NCBI GenBank assembly: GCA_003214175.1
Contig: QCLZ01000009.1
Coordinates: 1 to 42,510 of the forward strand
Source of the DNA: Prochlorococcus sp. AG-418-I20
GTDB lineage: Bacteria; Cyanobacteriota; Cyanobacteriia; PCC-6307; Cyanobiaceae
DNA length: 42,510 nt
Reading direction: 5' to 3'
This document shows, piece by piece, positions 1-9,749 of the stretch (the stretch's first letter is position 1; the number at the start of each line of letters is the position of its first letter). A program made the position numbers and the translations under genes. Under the pieces are notes generated by a model that ran no database searches, was not told the origin of the DNA, and saw nothing but the letters and a program-made list of their open reading frames with translations.

Positions 1-316
1 GTCCAAATTGCAAATCATAAACTTCATCTTCATATGTTGTTTCTACTTCAAGATCTGAAGTTGCTTTTGCGACACAAAGCAGTGCATATCCTTTTTCTTT
101 TAATAATTGAGATACCCCCATGGCTTCAGGTTGTTGCAAAGTACCAGAAATTATTTTAACCGCACAACTTGTACAGCAACCATTTCTACATGAAAATGCA
201 AGCTTAAAACCATTCCTTTCAAATTCCTTAAGAATATACTCGTCACTATTAACCTTCTCTTTGTAGACCTTTCCGGTTTCTTTATTTTTAATAGTGACTT
301 CGAAAGTCTTGTTCAA
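1..316 (-). CDS. 2Fe-2S plant-type ferredoxin, 3' end outside window
   Basis: Reading the minus strand from a TTG at 316 gives about 105 residues that run off the window edge. The protein carries the plant-type [2Fe-2S] signature CRNGCCTSC (Cys at +0, +5 and +8) and a fourth cysteine later in LLCVA, the usual C-x4-C-x2-C...C ligand set. It should be a soluble one-electron carrier. Whether it is a main photosynthetic ferredoxin or a divergent paralogue cannot be told. The TTG start is chosen because AGGAAAG lies just upstream and a TGA overlapping it closes one alternative frame; no in-frame ATG comes earlier. The C-terminus is missing only because the window ends. Confidence 0.85.
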   Translation of the reverse strand, partial: MNKTFEVTIKNKETGKVYKEKVNSDEYILKEFERNGFKLAFSCRNGCCTSCAVKIISGTLQQPEAMGVSQLLKEKGYALLCVAKATSDLEVETTYEDEVYDLQFG

Positions 317-364
317 ATAACTTTCCTCAAAATGGGATGATAAAAGGTTAGGATAAGTTCCTTG

Positions 365-451
365 GGAGAGGTGGCCGAGTGGTTGAAGGCGCAGCACTGG
401 AAATGCTGTATAGAGGCAACTTTATCGAGGGTTCGAATCCCTCTCTCTCCG
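365..451 (+). tRNA. tRNA-Ser (anticodon GGA)
   Basis: An 87-base cloverleaf. The acceptor stem GGAGAGG pairs with TCTCTCC with one G-T, followed by discriminator G, which is usual for serine tRNAs. The anticodon stem CAGCA/TGCTG encloses loop CTGGAAA with anticodon GGA at 399-401, which reads UCC and UCU. A long variable arm is present, and the T arm is GAGGG-TTCGAAT-CCCTC. CCA is not encoded. Confidence 0.96.
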
Positions 452-664
452 TTTTATATTAGTTGATTTTGGTTAAATACATCAACAATTTTGTTTATAT
501 AGAATGTATTAAAATATTTACTAATCAATTTGACAAGTTATAAATAATCTTATTTATTTAAATTAAGTTGAAAATATTTGATTTTTATTATTATATGTAA
601 ATATCTAAGATAAAAATTAATTAAATTTTTAGTAAATTTTGCTTTAATTTAGCCATCTAAAATC

Positions 665-2662
665 ATGGGGCAGATAGTTGGAATTGATTTAGGTACTACT
701 AACTCTGTTGTTGGAGTTATAGAATCTGGCCGTCCAATTGTTATTGCAAATTCTGAAGGATCTAGAACTACGCCTTCTATAGTCGGTTTTACAAAAGACA
801 AAGAAATAGTAATAGGTGAACAAGCAAGAAGACAGCTTGTATTAAATCCTAAAAATACCTTTTATAATTTGAAGAGATTTATTGGTAGTGATTGGGATGA
901 ACTTGATGAGACAAGTATTTCAGTTCCTTATAGTGTCAAAGCAAATAATAATGGAAGTGTTAGGGTTCTTAGTGCAAATACAGAAAGAGAATATGCTCCT
1001 GAAGAGTTAATTAGCTCATTAATTAGAAAATTGATTAATGATGCCGAAACATATTTAGGAGATACTATTGATTCAGCTGTAATTACAGTACCTGCATATT
1101 TTAATGAATCTCAAAGGCAAGCTACTAAGGATTCTGCAATATTAGCTGGTATCAAAGTAGATAGAATCCTAAATGAACCAACTGCAGCTGCTCTTGCATA
1201 TGGCTTTGAAAAAAGTTCCTCTAATAATGTATTAGTTTTTGATTTAGGGGGAGGAACATTTGATGTATCATTATTAAAAATTTCAAATGGTGTATTTGAT
1301 GTTAAGGCTACCTGCGGAGATACCCAATTAGGTGGGAACAATTTTGACTCAAAAATAGTTGATTGGCTTGCTGAAAAGTTTCTTGCTAAATATGATATTG
1401 ACTTAAGAAGGGATAGGCAGGCTTTGCAGAGATTAACTGAAGCTGCTGAAAAAGCTAAATGTGAATTATCAGGATTGTTTAAAACAAAAATATCATTACC
1501 TTTTATTACCACAAGTAAAGAGGGTCCATTACATATTGAAGAGACTTTAGATAGAAAAAAATTTGAATCATTATCTCAAGATCTATTAGACAGATTATTA
1601 GAGCCTGTGCAAATTGCCTTGGATGACTCTGGTTGGAATGCAGAAGATATAAATGAAGTGGTTCTTGTTGGAGGAAGTACAAGGATACCTATGGTTCAAC
1701 AATTAGTTAAGACTCTTGTTCCTAATGACCCCTGTCAATCTGTTAATCCGGATGAAGTCGTTGCAATTGGTGCAGCAATACAATCAGGAATAATAAGTGG
1801 TGATTTACAAGATTTATTACTGAATGATGTTACACCTTTATCTTTGGGTTTAGAAACTATAGGAGGTCTAATGAAGGTACTTATTCCACGTAATACACCT
1901 ATACCTGTAAGACAATCTGATGTTTTTAGTACATCTGAAGCAAATCAATCCTCGGTTGTTGTTCAAGTTAGGCAAGGTGAAAGACCATTGGCCTCTGAAA
2001 ATAAATCACTTGGCAAATTCAGGTTATCAGGTATTCCTCCAGCTCCTAGAGGAATACCACAGGTTCAGGTAGCATTTGACATTGATGCAAATGGTCTTTT
2101 AGAAGTAAGTGCAACCGATAGAACCACCGGTAGAAAGCAAACCGTTTCAATTTCTGGAGGCTCTAATTTAAATGAACAGGAAATTAAGTCTATAATTGAA
2201 GAAGCTAAATCAAAAGCTAATGAAGATAGAAAGAAGAGATCTGTTATTGATAGAAAAAATAGCGCTTTAACTCTTATTGCACAAGCTGAACGAAGGCTCA
2301 GAGATGCTTCTTTAGAATTTGGACCATATGGAGCTGAACGACAACAAAGAGCTGTTGAATTAGCTATTCAAGATGTTGAAGAATATATAGATGACGAAGA
2401 TCCTCAAGAATTAGAAATTTCTGTAAGCGCTCTTCAAGAAGCTTTATTTGGTTTAAACAGAAAATTTGCTTTTGAAAGGAAAACTGATAATAATCCACTA
2501 CAAAGTATTAAAAATACATTTGGGTCACTAAAGGATGAACTTTTTTCTGATGATTATTGGGAAGATGACCCTTGGGATAATCAAATGAATAGAAATTATA
2601 GAAATTCGAGGTATGGTAATTCTAGAGATGATGATCCATGGGACAATGACTATTTCCTCTAA
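665..2662 (+). CDS. dnaK: Hsp70 chaperone DnaK paralogue
   Basis: ATP-dependent Hsp70 chaperone of 665 residues. Visible landmarks are the phosphate-1 loop GIDLGTTNS (6-14), the phosphate-2 motif [10 protein letters not shown] (191-200), the adenosine motif [11 protein letters not shown] (332-342), the interdomain linker ending in DVTPLSLG (about 388-395), a beta-sandwich substrate domain and a helical lid. Cyanobacteria carry several DnaK paralogues. This one has no EEVD-like end; its acidic tail instead contains DDPWDN twice (634-639 and 656-661). Its 3' end overlaps a dnaJ gene, an arrangement described for cyanobacterial dnaK3 loci, so it may be the dnaK3 type. That paralogue assignment is inference. 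The start ATG at 665 matches the family N-terminus. Confidence 0.95.
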   Translation: MGQIVGIDLGTTNSVVGVIESGRPIVIANSEGSRTTPSIVGFTKDKEIVIGEQARRQLVLNPKNTFYNLKRFIGSDWDELDETSISVPYSVKANNNGSVRVLSANTEREYAPEELISSLIRKLINDAETYLGDTIDSAVITVPAYFNESQRQATKDSAILAGIKVDRILNEPTAAALAYGFEKSSSNNVLVFDLGGGTFDVSLLKISNGVFDVKATCGDTQLGGNNFDSKIVDWLAEKFLAKYDIDLRRDRQALQRLTEAAEKAKCELSGLFKTKISLPFITTSKEGPLHIEETLDRKKFESLSQDLLDRLLEPVQIALDDSGWNAEDINEVVLVGGSTRIPMVQQLVKTLVPNDPCQSVNPDEVVAIGAAIQSGIISGDLQDLLLNDVTPLSLGLETIGGLMKVLIPRNTPIPVRQSDVFSTSEANQSSVVVQVRQGERPLASENKSLGKFRLSGIPPAPRGIPQVQVAFDIDANGLLEVSATDRTTGRKQTVSISGGSNLNEQEIKSIIEEAKSKANEDRKKRSVIDRKNSALTLIAQAERRLRDASLEFGPYGAERQQRAVELAIQDVEEYIDDEDPQELEISVSALQEALFGLNRKFAFERKTDNNPLQSIKNTFGSLKDELFSDDYWEDDPWDNQMNRNYRNSRYGNSRDDDPWDNDYFL

Positions 2663-3590
2663 AAAAGACTATTTGTCGATTTTGGGTTTATCCAATGATT
2701 TCGACGATAAGGAATTAAAAAAGGCCTTCCGAAAAGAAGCGAGAAAATGGCATCCTGATTTAAATAAGAATGATATAAATGCAGAAGAGAGATTTAAACT
2801 AATTAATGAAGCGTATGAATACTTAAGTAATCTTAAAAACCGAAATGTAATTTCTGATTTATATTCTCATGATGAATACACAAATAATATTTTCAAAACA
2901 GGTTTTCCTGATTTTCAACATTTTCTTGATTCATTATTTGGATACAACTTCAACACAGAAGATACTGAAGAACTTAGTAACGATTCATTCAATGATGAAT
3001 CTGCAAATTTAGATAAAGATGAAACTATAGATAATGATGAATTTAATAATTATGACTACCCTACAACCTCGCCAGAAGAGCCACCTCCAGTTAAACTCCA
3101 CCACGATATTGAAACGATAATCGAATTAACTCCTTATGAGGCATTAAATGGTGCCACAATTTTGATAGAACTTGAAGATCTAACTGTAGTAGAAGTTGAC
3201 ACGCCACCATTTGCTGGAGATGGATGGAGATTAAGGCTTGAACATATTGCGAAGGGAGGAAAAGATCATTATCTACAGTTAAAAGTACAAACTGAAAGTG
3301 GTCTAAGAATTGATGGTTTACGTGTTCTTTATAAGTTAGAGTTATTTCCTCATGATGCTCTTCTAGGTTGCGCAGTAGAAGTACCAACCTTAGATGGAAA
3401 TGTCACCCTACAAGTCCCTCCAAAATCATCTACTGGAAGAATGTTACGTTTAAAAGGTAGAGGTTTATCATTTGAGGATAATATAGGTGATCAATATGTT
3501 GAAATCTTGGTTGTTATTCCTGCTGATATTAATGATGAAGAAATTGCCTTATATACAAGATTACAAGAATTATCACTTTCTGATTCTTAA
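2646..3590 (+). CDS. dnaJ: J-domain co-chaperone (DnaJ without zinc finger)
   Basis: A 314-residue DnaJ/Hsp40 protein that would stimulate the ATPase of the DnaK encoded just upstream. The J-domain occupies about residues 8-70 and has HPD at 36-38. A long Asp/Asn/Glu-rich linker follows, then the C-terminal substrate-binding beta domains from about residue 140. No CxxCxGxG repeats are present, so it is the CbpA-like (type II) form. The ATG at 2646 is preferred because the J-domain begins a few residues later. The same frame is open from an ATG at 2613, but that adds 11 residues ([11 protein letters not shown]) unlike any J-protein. With the chosen start the gene overlaps the dnaK stop by 17 bases, suggesting translational coupling. 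Confidence 0.92.
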   Translation: MTISSKKDYLSILGLSNDFDDKELKKAFRKEARKWHPDLNKNDINAEERFKLINEAYEYLSNLKNRNVISDLYSHDEYTNNIFKTGFPDFQHFLDSLFGYNFNTEDTEELSNDSFNDESANLDKDETIDNDEFNNYDYPTTSPEEPPPVKLHHDIETIIELTPYEALNGATILIELEDLTVVEVDTPPFAGDGWRLRLEHIAKGGKDHYLQLKVQTESGLRIDGLRVLYKLELFPHDALLGCAVEVPTLDGNVTLQVPPKSSTGRMLRLKGRGLSFEDNIGDQYVEILVVIPADINDEEIALYTRLQELSLSDS

Positions 3591-3623
3591 TCAAATATCA
3601 TATAGTAAGAGAGAAAAATAATT

Positions 3624-4004
3624 ATGCACATATTTGTTCTTTTATATAATTCAGGAACGGATAAAGAAGGAATTCATTCAATCGAACTTAAAGGGAGAAC
3701 TATAGTTCTTATGTTTGAAGAACGTGATGATGCTACAAGATACTGTGGTCTACTTGAAGCTCAAGACTTCCCTTTGCCAACAGTTGAAATGATCGAAATT
3801 AATGAAATAAAAGACTTCTGCAAAAAGTTAGATTATGAATGTAGACTAGTAGAGAAAAATTTTGTTCCTAAAACACCAGAAGATAGGTTACTAATCTCTC
3901 CTCCTCAGAAAAATATTGAAGTAAATGATTGGGCGGGGGAGGCAGATAATAATGAAAAAATTGATATGAATACTATTAAAGAAAACCTTGAAAAGTTGCT
4001 GTAA
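3624..4004 (+). CDS. DUF3110 family protein
   Basis: A 126-residue soluble protein recognised as the cyanobacterial/plastid DUF3110 type. The N-terminus (MHIFVLLYNSGTDKEGIHSIE) is followed by a segment like FEERDDATRYCGLLEAQDFP and a VEMIEINEIKDFC strand-helix element. The function is unknown. The C-terminal 30 residues are polar and acidic and look disordered. It starts 33 bases after dnaJ and 36 bases before the cyclophilin, all on the same strand, so it may be cotranscribed with the chaperone genes. That is suggestive only. Confidence 0.8.
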   Translation: MHIFVLLYNSGTDKEGIHSIELKGRTIVLMFEERDDATRYCGLLEAQDFPLPTVEMIEINEIKDFCKKLDYECRLVEKNFVPKTPEDRLLISPPQKNIEVNDWAGEADNNEKIDMNTIKENLEKLL

Positions 4005-4040
4005 GGATTAATATATATATAAATTTATAAATAGATAAAA

Positions 4041-4478
4041 ATGACAAAAGCATTATTTGAAACTGAAGTTGGGAATATTAATATTGAATTCTTCTCTGAT
4101 GACGCGCCAAATACCGTTAAAAACTTTACAAAATTGATAAGTGATGGATTTTATGATGGTTTAGCATTTCATAGAGTTATTCCTGGATTTATGGCTCAGG
4201 GTGGTTGCCCAAATACCCGTGATGGAGCATCTGGTATGCCTGGAACAGGGGGTCCTGGATATAATATTAAATGTGAAATTAATTCCAATAAACATCTGAA
4301 AGGTTCACTTTCTATGGCTCATGCAGGAAAGGATACAGGTGGGAGTCAGTTTTTCATAGTTTATGAACCACAACCTCATCTCGATGGAGTACATACTGTT
4401 TTTGGTATGACAAATGATATGGATGTTGTTCTAAAACTTACTAATGGATCAAAAATTCTAAAAGCAACCTTGAAATAA
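4041..4478 (+). CDS. cyclophilin-type peptidyl-prolyl cis-trans isomerase
   Basis: A 145-residue single-domain cyclophilin that catalyses cis-trans isomerisation of Xaa-Pro bonds. Visible family motifs are [15 protein letters not shown], which holds the catalytic Arg and the Phe/Gln pocket residues, then GGSQFFI and [10 protein letters not shown]. There is no signal peptide or membrane segment, so it should be cytoplasmic, like E. coli PpiB. It lies at the end of a run of folding-related genes and is convergent with ribBA, whose stop codon is 5 bases away. Confidence 0.93.
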   Translation: MTKALFETEVGNINIEFFSDDAPNTVKNFTKLISDGFYDGLAFHRVIPGFMAQGGCPNTRDGASGMPGTGGPGYNIKCEINSNKHLKGSLSMAHAGKDTGGSQFFIVYEPQPHLDGVHTVFGMTNDMDVVLKLTNGSKILKATLK

Positions 4479-4482
4479 TAGT

Positions 4483-6207
4483 TTAACCTTCAAAAACAAT
4501 ACTAAATGTCTCTTTATCTAAATTAAATTTTCTAGTAGAGGAATATAATTTTTCATTATTAAGAGAGAATTTAGTATTAATAAGCTTGATGCTATTTTTT
4601 GGATGCAAAGCTAGTTCAATATTTTTAGAAACAATAATCCCAATTTTTGTACTATTTTTGAAATTAGATAAAAACTGAATAAATAATTCAATATTCTTTA
4701 TTTCCTCGTCAGTAATGTTGGAATTTGTTCTATTTTGATCATGTAAAATTCGCCAAACTAATTTTGGTCTATTCCAAAAAGCTAATAATCTTGGTGTACT
4801 TTCAAGTTTAATATTTATGTTTTGCTCACTACAGAATTTAATAACATTATTTTTTATTGAAACTAGATCAATAGATTTATATTTTCCGTCAAGAAAAATA
4901 GATATAAATGGATCAATATTCATAGAATGTAAATTTTCTTCATCAATCATATGACCAAGTTTTGTTCTTTTAACACTTAAATATTCTGCATTATTATCAT
5001 TTGGGCAAATCACTAATGGAACTCTTTCAATAACTTCTATTCCATAACCTCCTAAACCAGCAATTTTTCTAGGATTATTCGTTAGTAATTTTAATTTTTT
5101 AATACCAAGATCAGTTAATATTTGTGCCCCAACTCCATAATTTCTTAAATCAGCAGGAAATCCTAATTTTTCATTTGCTTCAACCGTGTCTAATCCACCA
5201 TCCTGAAGACTATATGCTTTTAATTTATTTATAAGGCCAATACCTCTACCTTCTTGTCTCAAGTAAACGAGAACGCCTTCTTCTTCTTTTTCTATCCTTG
5301 ATAATGCTGCCTCCAACTGGGGTCTACAATCACAACGTAATGATCCAAAAGCATCACCAGTTAAGCATTCTGAATGCATTCTTACTAATACAGGCTCACT
5401 TAACTTTGATGATTTCTGTTTTACTAATGCAACATGCTCCGAACCATCAAGTTCGTTAATATATCCAAATGCTTTAAAATTTCCAAAAATACTTGGAAGA
5501 ACTGCATTGGATTTTCTAAAAACAAATCTCTCATTTTGAAATCGATAACTTATTAAATCTGCAATTGATATTAATTTCATCCCCCACTGCTTGGCATATT
5601 CCTTAAGTTGCGGAAGTCTTGACATTGATCCGTCAGGATTTTGTATTTCACAAATAACTCCAGCTGGATATAAACCTGACATTGCCGCAATATCTACTGC
5701 TGCTTCTGTATGACCTGCCCTTTTTAAAACTCCGCCTTGTTTAGCTCTTAATGGAAATATATGTCCTGGTCTTCTTAAATCCTCAGGTTTAGTATTTGGA
5801 TTTATAGCAACTTGAATTGTCTTTGCTCTATCTTCAGCTGAGATACCAGTTGAAACATTATTTTCAGGGCCTGCATCAATAGAAATCGTAAAAGCTGTTT
5901 GATTTTCATCTGTATTTCTATCTACCATTAATGGTAAATCTAAAGAGTCAAGCTTCTCTCCTTGCATAGCTAGGCATATAAGACCTCGTCCCTCAGTAGC
6001 CATAAAATTAATTTGTTGAGGAGTTGCAAACTGAGCAGCACAAATTAAATCTCCCTCATTTTCTCTTCTTTCATCATCAACCACAATTATGCATTCACCA
6101 TTCCTTATCGCAGCTAATGCATCACTGATAGGATCAAATTCAATTTTAAAAGATTCATTTATATCCAAAATTGTTCCATTATTTAATTTGGGACTTGTTT
6201 CTTTCAT
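4483..6207 (-). CDS. ribBA: bifunctional DHBP synthase / GTP cyclohydrolase II (RibBA)
   Basis: Carries both entry steps of riboflavin synthesis. The N-terminal half (about 20-225) makes 3,4-dihydroxy-2-butanone-4-phosphate from ribulose-5-phosphate, shown by [12 protein letters not shown] and [10 protein letters not shown]. The middle (about 230-425) is GTP cyclohydrolase II, with zinc ligands C-x10-C-x-C in [16 protein letters not shown], then [10 protein letters not shown] and NNPRKI. About 145 further Asn/Lys/Ile-rich residues form a C-terminal extension of unknown role; RibBA proteins without it are near 400 residues. The frame is open to a TTG at 6219, but the ATG at 6207 is preferred because AGGA sits directly before it. 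It is divergent from argC. Confidence 0.95.
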   Translation of the reverse strand: MKETSPKLNNGTILDINESFKIEFDPISDALAAIRNGECIIVVDDERRENEGDLICAAQFATPQQINFMATEGRGLICLAMQGEKLDSLDLPLMVDRNTDENQTAFTISIDAGPENNVSTGISAEDRAKTIQVAINPNTKPEDLRRPGHIFPLRAKQGGVLKRAGHTEAAVDIAAMSGLYPAGVICEIQNPDGSMSRLPQLKEYAKQWGMKLISIADLISYRFQNERFVFRKSNAVLPSIFGNFKAFGYINELDGSEHVALVKQKSSKLSEPVLVRMHSECLTGDAFGSLRCDCRPQLEAALSRIEKEEEGVLVYLRQEGRGIGLINKLKAYSLQDGGLDTVEANEKLGFPADLRNYGVGAQILTDLGIKKLKLLTNNPRKIAGLGGYGIEVIERVPLVICPNDNNAEYLSVKRTKLGHMIDEENLHSMNIDPFISIFLDGKYKSIDLVSIKNNVIKFCSEQNINIKLESTPRLLAFWNRPKLVWRILHDQNRTNSNITDEEIKNIELFIQFLSNFKNSTKIGIIVSKNIELALHPKNSIKLINTKFSLNNEKLYSSTRKFNLDKETFSIVFEG

Positions 6208-6295
6208 TATTCCTATCAATATAGAAAAATAGTGTGTTTGTTATCCTAAATTCAACACTTTATAATCCTATCTCAAAGTCTGCCAATTCAAAGAA

Positions 6296-7351
6296 ATGAA
6301 TGTTGCAATAGTAGGTGCTACTGGTTACGGAGGTATTCAAGCAGTAAATCTTCTAAAGAAAAATAAAAACTACAAAATCTCATTTTTAGGAGGAAATAAA
6401 ACATCTGGAACAAAGTGGAATGATAATTTCCCTTTTATTTATCTAGATAATGATCCTTATATAGAAAAAATTTCAGTAGAGAATATCTCTAACAATGCAG
6501 ATATAGCTTTGCTTTGTTTACCAAATGGCCTATCCTCCACTTTGACAAGAAAACTATTAGATAAAGGGGTTAGGGTTATCGATTTATCAGCAGATTATAG
6601 ATATAAGTCATTAGAGGAATGGAAAAAAGTATATTCAAAAGAATCAGCTATTTATAAAAGGAATGATGATGATTTATGCAAAGAGGCAATTTACGGTCTT
6701 CCTGAAATAAATAAAGAAGCAATTTCAAAAGGAAGATTAATTGCATGTCCAGGATGCTATCCAACATCTGCTCTTATTCCATTAGCTCCTTATCTTTCAC
6801 AAGGAATTATTGATAATGAAGGTATCGTAATTGATTCTAAAAGCGGAACCTCAGGAGGAGGGCGAGAACCAAATCAAAAACTACTCTTATCAGAATGTGG
6901 AGAAGGTCTATCAGCATATGGATTGATAAACCATAGACATACTTCAGAGATCGAGCAAGAAGCATCATTAATCTCAGGAAATAAGATTGAACTGCTTTTT
7001 ACACCTCATTTGGTTCCAATTGCTAGGGGTATGCAAACGACTATATATGGGAGATTAAGAGATCCAGGATTGACTTCTGACGATTGCAGAATACTTATGG
7101 ATAATTATTATAGAAATTTTAACAATATTAAAGTTTTACCTGTAGATACATATCCATCAACAAAATGGGTTAAAAATACAAACCAAATTTTTCTTTCTGT
7201 GAAAGTTGATATAAGAAATGGAAATATAATTATTCTTTCTGTGATTGATAATTTGTTAAAAGGACAGACTGGACAAGCAATTCAAAATCTAAATATTATA
7301 AGTGGATTCTCAATGGATGATGGTCTTGAATTAACTAATAATTTTCCATAA
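6296..7351 (+). CDS. argC: N-acetyl-gamma-glutamyl-phosphate reductase
   Basis: Third step of arginine synthesis: NADPH reduction of N-acetylglutamyl-5-phosphate to the semialdehyde. The 351-residue length is normal. The NADP-binding loop VGATGYGG is at 6-13, the active-site cysteine is C154 in ACPGCYPTSAL, and SGTSGGGREP and HRHTSEIEQE are conserved downstream. It is divergent from ribBA with about 88 bases between the starts. Its last 17 bases overlap the end of the convergent purN. Confidence 0.96.
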   Translation: MNVAIVGATGYGGIQAVNLLKKNKNYKISFLGGNKTSGTKWNDNFPFIYLDNDPYIEKISVENISNNADIALLCLPNGLSSTLTRKLLDKGVRVIDLSADYRYKSLEEWKKVYSKESAIYKRNDDDLCKEAIYGLPEINKEAISKGRLIACPGCYPTSALIPLAPYLSQGIIDNEGIVIDSKSGTSGGGREPNQKLLLSECGEGLSAYGLINHRHTSEIEQEASLISGNKIELLFTPHLVPIARGMQTTIYGRLRDPGLTSDDCRILMDNYYRNFNNIKVLPVDTYPSTKWVKNTNQIFLSVKVDIRNGNIIILSVIDNLLKGQTGQAIQNLNIISGFSMDDGLELTNNFP

Positions 7352-7991
7352 TATTACTTCTTATCAAGAAACCAGCATAAGAGACTGAATGAGGTAAAAT
7401 TTTGTGCTCAAGGATATGTATTCTTTTGGAAAGTGATTCAATATCATCATCATCTCTTATTGCCAATGCAGCTTGCATTATTAAAGAACCACTATCTACC
7501 TCTTCATCTACAAAATGTACTGAACAACCAGTTATTTTTGAACCATTAAGTAAAGAGTCCTTTATCGCAAAACCACCCTTGTATGCTGGAAGTAGGGATG
7601 GGTGAATATTAATAATTTTATTTTTAAATTTATTAATGAAGAAGGGTGAGACAATTTTCATCCAGCCAGCCATTACAATAAGTTCAACATTATTGTTAAT
7701 TAAAGTATTTACAATTTCTAATTCAAATAGCTCATTTTGCGAAAAATCTTTAACTCTTATTATTTTGTGAGGTATTTTTGCACTTTCAGCTCTTTTTATA
7801 CAACCTGCATCATCTTTGTCAGTTACAAGAACTTTTATATCTACATCTAAGTCTCCTTTTTCTGAGAGATTAATTAACTCCTGAAAATTTGTGCCTTTCC
7901 CAGAAGCAAGTACACCTATTTTTAATTTTGGTGAAAATCTCCTAAATTCTGATATATCAGGAGAAATTATGTAATTAAATGATTTATCCAA
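7335..7991 (-). CDS. purN: phosphoribosylglycinamide formyltransferase
   Basis: Transfers a formyl group from 10-formyl-tetrahydrofolate to GAR, the third step of purine synthesis. It has 218 residues, a little longer than the approximately 210 of E. coli PurN because of about 23 extra N-terminal residues. The phosphate loop is VLASGKGTNFQ, the catalytic Asn-His pair lies in INIHPSLLPAYKG, and the catalytic Asp is in HFVDEEVDSG. It is convergent with argC and overlaps it by 17 bases. The ATG at 7991 has no obvious competitor nearer the conserved domain. Confidence 0.95.
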   Translation of the reverse strand: MDKSFNYIISPDISEFRRFSPKLKIGVLASGKGTNFQELINLSEKGDLDVDIKVLVTDKDDAGCIKRAESAKIPHKIIRVKDFSQNELFELEIVNTLINNNVELIVMAGWMKIVSPFFINKFKNKIINIHPSLLPAYKGGFAIKDSLLNGSKITGCSVHFVDEEVDSGSLIMQAALAIRDDDDIESLSKRIHILEHKILPHSVSYAGFLIRSNIMENY

Positions 7992-8164
7992 AGTTTTTTA
8001 TTCAATGATAAATTCTTAAGTAATAAAAAACACCCCTATTCAGATTGTTTATATTCAAAAACATATTTATTTGAAGATATAAATTTAAACAAATTTAAAT
8101 GATTCAAATCTATGTACTATTTGTATAGATATAATTAAATAATTAAAAGGAACACATATATAAA

Positions 8165-8257
8165 ATGAATGGAGATTTAAACTCTTGGGAAAAATTTTGT
8201 AATTATCTTTGGTTTGATAAAAAAATTAAATATTTGGTTAGACATAAGCAAAATTAA
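8165..8257 (+). other. pgi: displaced N-terminal segment of pgi, frame closed by TAA at 8255
   Basis: The ATG at 8165 follows a good ribosome-binding site (AAAAGGAA, 8145-8152). It reads [20 protein letters not shown] up to the A7 run, which resembles the W-x-x-Y/F-C-x-x-L-W/Y-x-x-P/K start of cyanobacterial glucose-6-phosphate isomerases. After the run the frame goes to [10 protein letters not shown] and stops. In the other frame the text continues [10 protein letters not shown], the expected Pgi sequence. One A too many relative to a continuous gene explains this exactly. Confidence 0.8.
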
Positions 8258-9749
8258 TTTCACAAGTAAAGAGATAAAAAATTTAGAAGAGAAATTTATA
8301 GATGTTTTTTCTTCAATAAAAGAGCTAGAAAATGGTGCAATCTCAAATGTAGATGAAAATAGACAAGTTGGACATTATTGGCTTAGAAATCCTTCAATTT
8401 CACCTTCTTCTAAAATCAGAGAGGAGATTAGTGCAGATATTAATGAAATTTCAGAATTTGGAAAACAAATTTTAAATGGGAATATTAAGAATAAGAATAA
8501 TCAGAACTATACAGATGTCCTATGGATAGGAATTGGTGGAAGTGGTTTAGGCCCATTACTTATTACTGAGTCACTGCAGAAATGCTCAAAAGGACTAAAT
8601 TTTTCTTATATAGATAATGTTGATCCTTTTTTAATTAGCGAAAAGTTAGAAGAGTTACGTGAACAATTATCCACAACATTATTTGTAATTGTAAGCAAAT
8701 CAGGTGGTACACCTGAACCTAGAATTGCTATGGAAATTATTAAAAGTCATTGCGAAAATAATTCTCTTGAATGGAATTCTAATGCTATAGCTATAACTAT
8801 GAAAGATAGTAAGTTATTTAAAAAAGCCACTTCCGAAAATTGGTTAAAAATATTTAATTTGCAAGATTGGGTTGGAGGAAGAACTAGTATTACAAGCTCT
8901 GTGGGATTACTTCCATTAGCCCTAATTAATGAAAATATATTTGAATTTATTAGAGGTGCAGAAGTAATGGATGAGGCCACACGTACTAGTGATTTTAAAA
9001 ATAACCCCGCAGCATTATTATCATCTGCATGGTATTTAACAGGTGATGGCGTTGGAAAGAGAGATATGGTCGTTTTACCTTATAGAGATAGGTTACAGGT
9101 ATTTAGTAAGTATCTTCAGCAATTAGTAATGGAATCATTAGGTAAGAAATTTAATAGGAATGGTGAAGTAGTTAATCAAGGAATTTCTGTTTTTGGTAAT
9201 AAAGGATCAACAGATCAACATGCTTATGTTCAGCAACTGAGAGATGGTATTGATAATTTCTTTTGTATTTTTATTGAATTATTAGATTCTCCATCTACTA
9301 ATATTTTTGAAGAGAAAGAGAATCCTAAAGAATATCTTTCTGGTTTTTTGCAAGGGACTAGATCAGCACTCTCAAGTGAAAATAGACAAAGTATCACTAT
9401 CACATTAGAAAAATTAAATTGTTTTTCGCTAGGTGCCTTAATCGCTTTATTTGAGAGAGCTGTATCCTTCTACGCTGAATTGGTAAATATAAATGCATAC
9501 GATCAACCTGGAGTTGAAGCTGGAAAGAAAGCAGCCGCAAATATTATTGAGTATCAACAAAAAGTAAGTAATTTATTAGAAGATGGAGGAGAATATTCTA
9601 TACATGACATAACATCATTATTTGATAATTCAGTGAGTGAACCTATATTTTTCATATTGCGTGAAATGTGTTTCGGTAATGATAATTATTTAGTTAAGGG
9701 CGATTGGTCAAATCCAAATTCATTAGTCATTCAAAAAACAAATACTTAA
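8214..9749 (+). CDS. pgi: glucose-6-phosphate isomerase, main reading frame (N-terminus displaced by frameshift)
   Basis: Interconverts glucose-6-phosphate and fructose-6-phosphate. The frame carries the usual motifs: [37 protein letters not shown] and [14 protein letters not shown]. The first start-like codon in this frame is a TTG at 8214, giving 511 residues, but it overlaps a run of seven A (8219-8225) and no SD precedes it. The true start appears to be the ATG at 8165 in another frame, preceded by AAAAGGAA at 8145-8152. That short frame encodes the usual cyanobacterial N-terminus and joins this one if one A is skipped, which would give 527 residues. The stop overlaps the end of leuS by 4 bases. 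It may be a real frameshift, an assembly error or rescue by slippage. Confidence 0.93.
   Translation: MIKKLNIWLDISKINFTSKEIKNLEEKFIDVFSSIKELENGAISNVDENRQVGHYWLRNPSISPSSKIREEISADINEISEFGKQILNGNIKNKNNQNYTDVLWIGIGGSGLGPLLITESLQKCSKGLNFSYIDNVDPFLISEKLEELREQLSTTLFVIVSKSGGTPEPRIAMEIIKSHCENNSLEWNSNAIAITMKDSKLFKKATSENWLKIFNLQDWVGGRTSITSSVGLLPLALINENIFEFIRGAEVMDEATRTSDFKNNPAALLSSAWYLTGDGVGKRDMVVLPYRDRLQVFSKYLQQLVMESLGKKFNRNGEVVNQGISVFGNKGSTDQHAYVQQLRDGIDNFFCIFIELLDSPSTNIFEEKENPKEYLSGFLQGTRSALSSENRQSITITLEKLNCFSLGALIALFERAVSFYAELVNINAYDQPGVEAGKKAAANIIEYQQKVSNLLEDGGEYSIHDITSLFDNSVSEPIFFILREMCFGNDNYLVKGDWSNPNSLVIQKTNT

Noticed and set aside
1111-1512. Open frame of 133 codons antisense to dnaK
   Set aside because: It lies wholly within the dnaK gene, whose protein is unmistakable; its translation shows no domain and the frame is a codon-bias shadow.
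2613-2645. Earlier in-frame ATG for dnaJ
   Set aside because: It would add [11 protein letters not shown] ahead of the J-domain and deepen the overlap with dnaK; the ATG at 2646 fits the family start.
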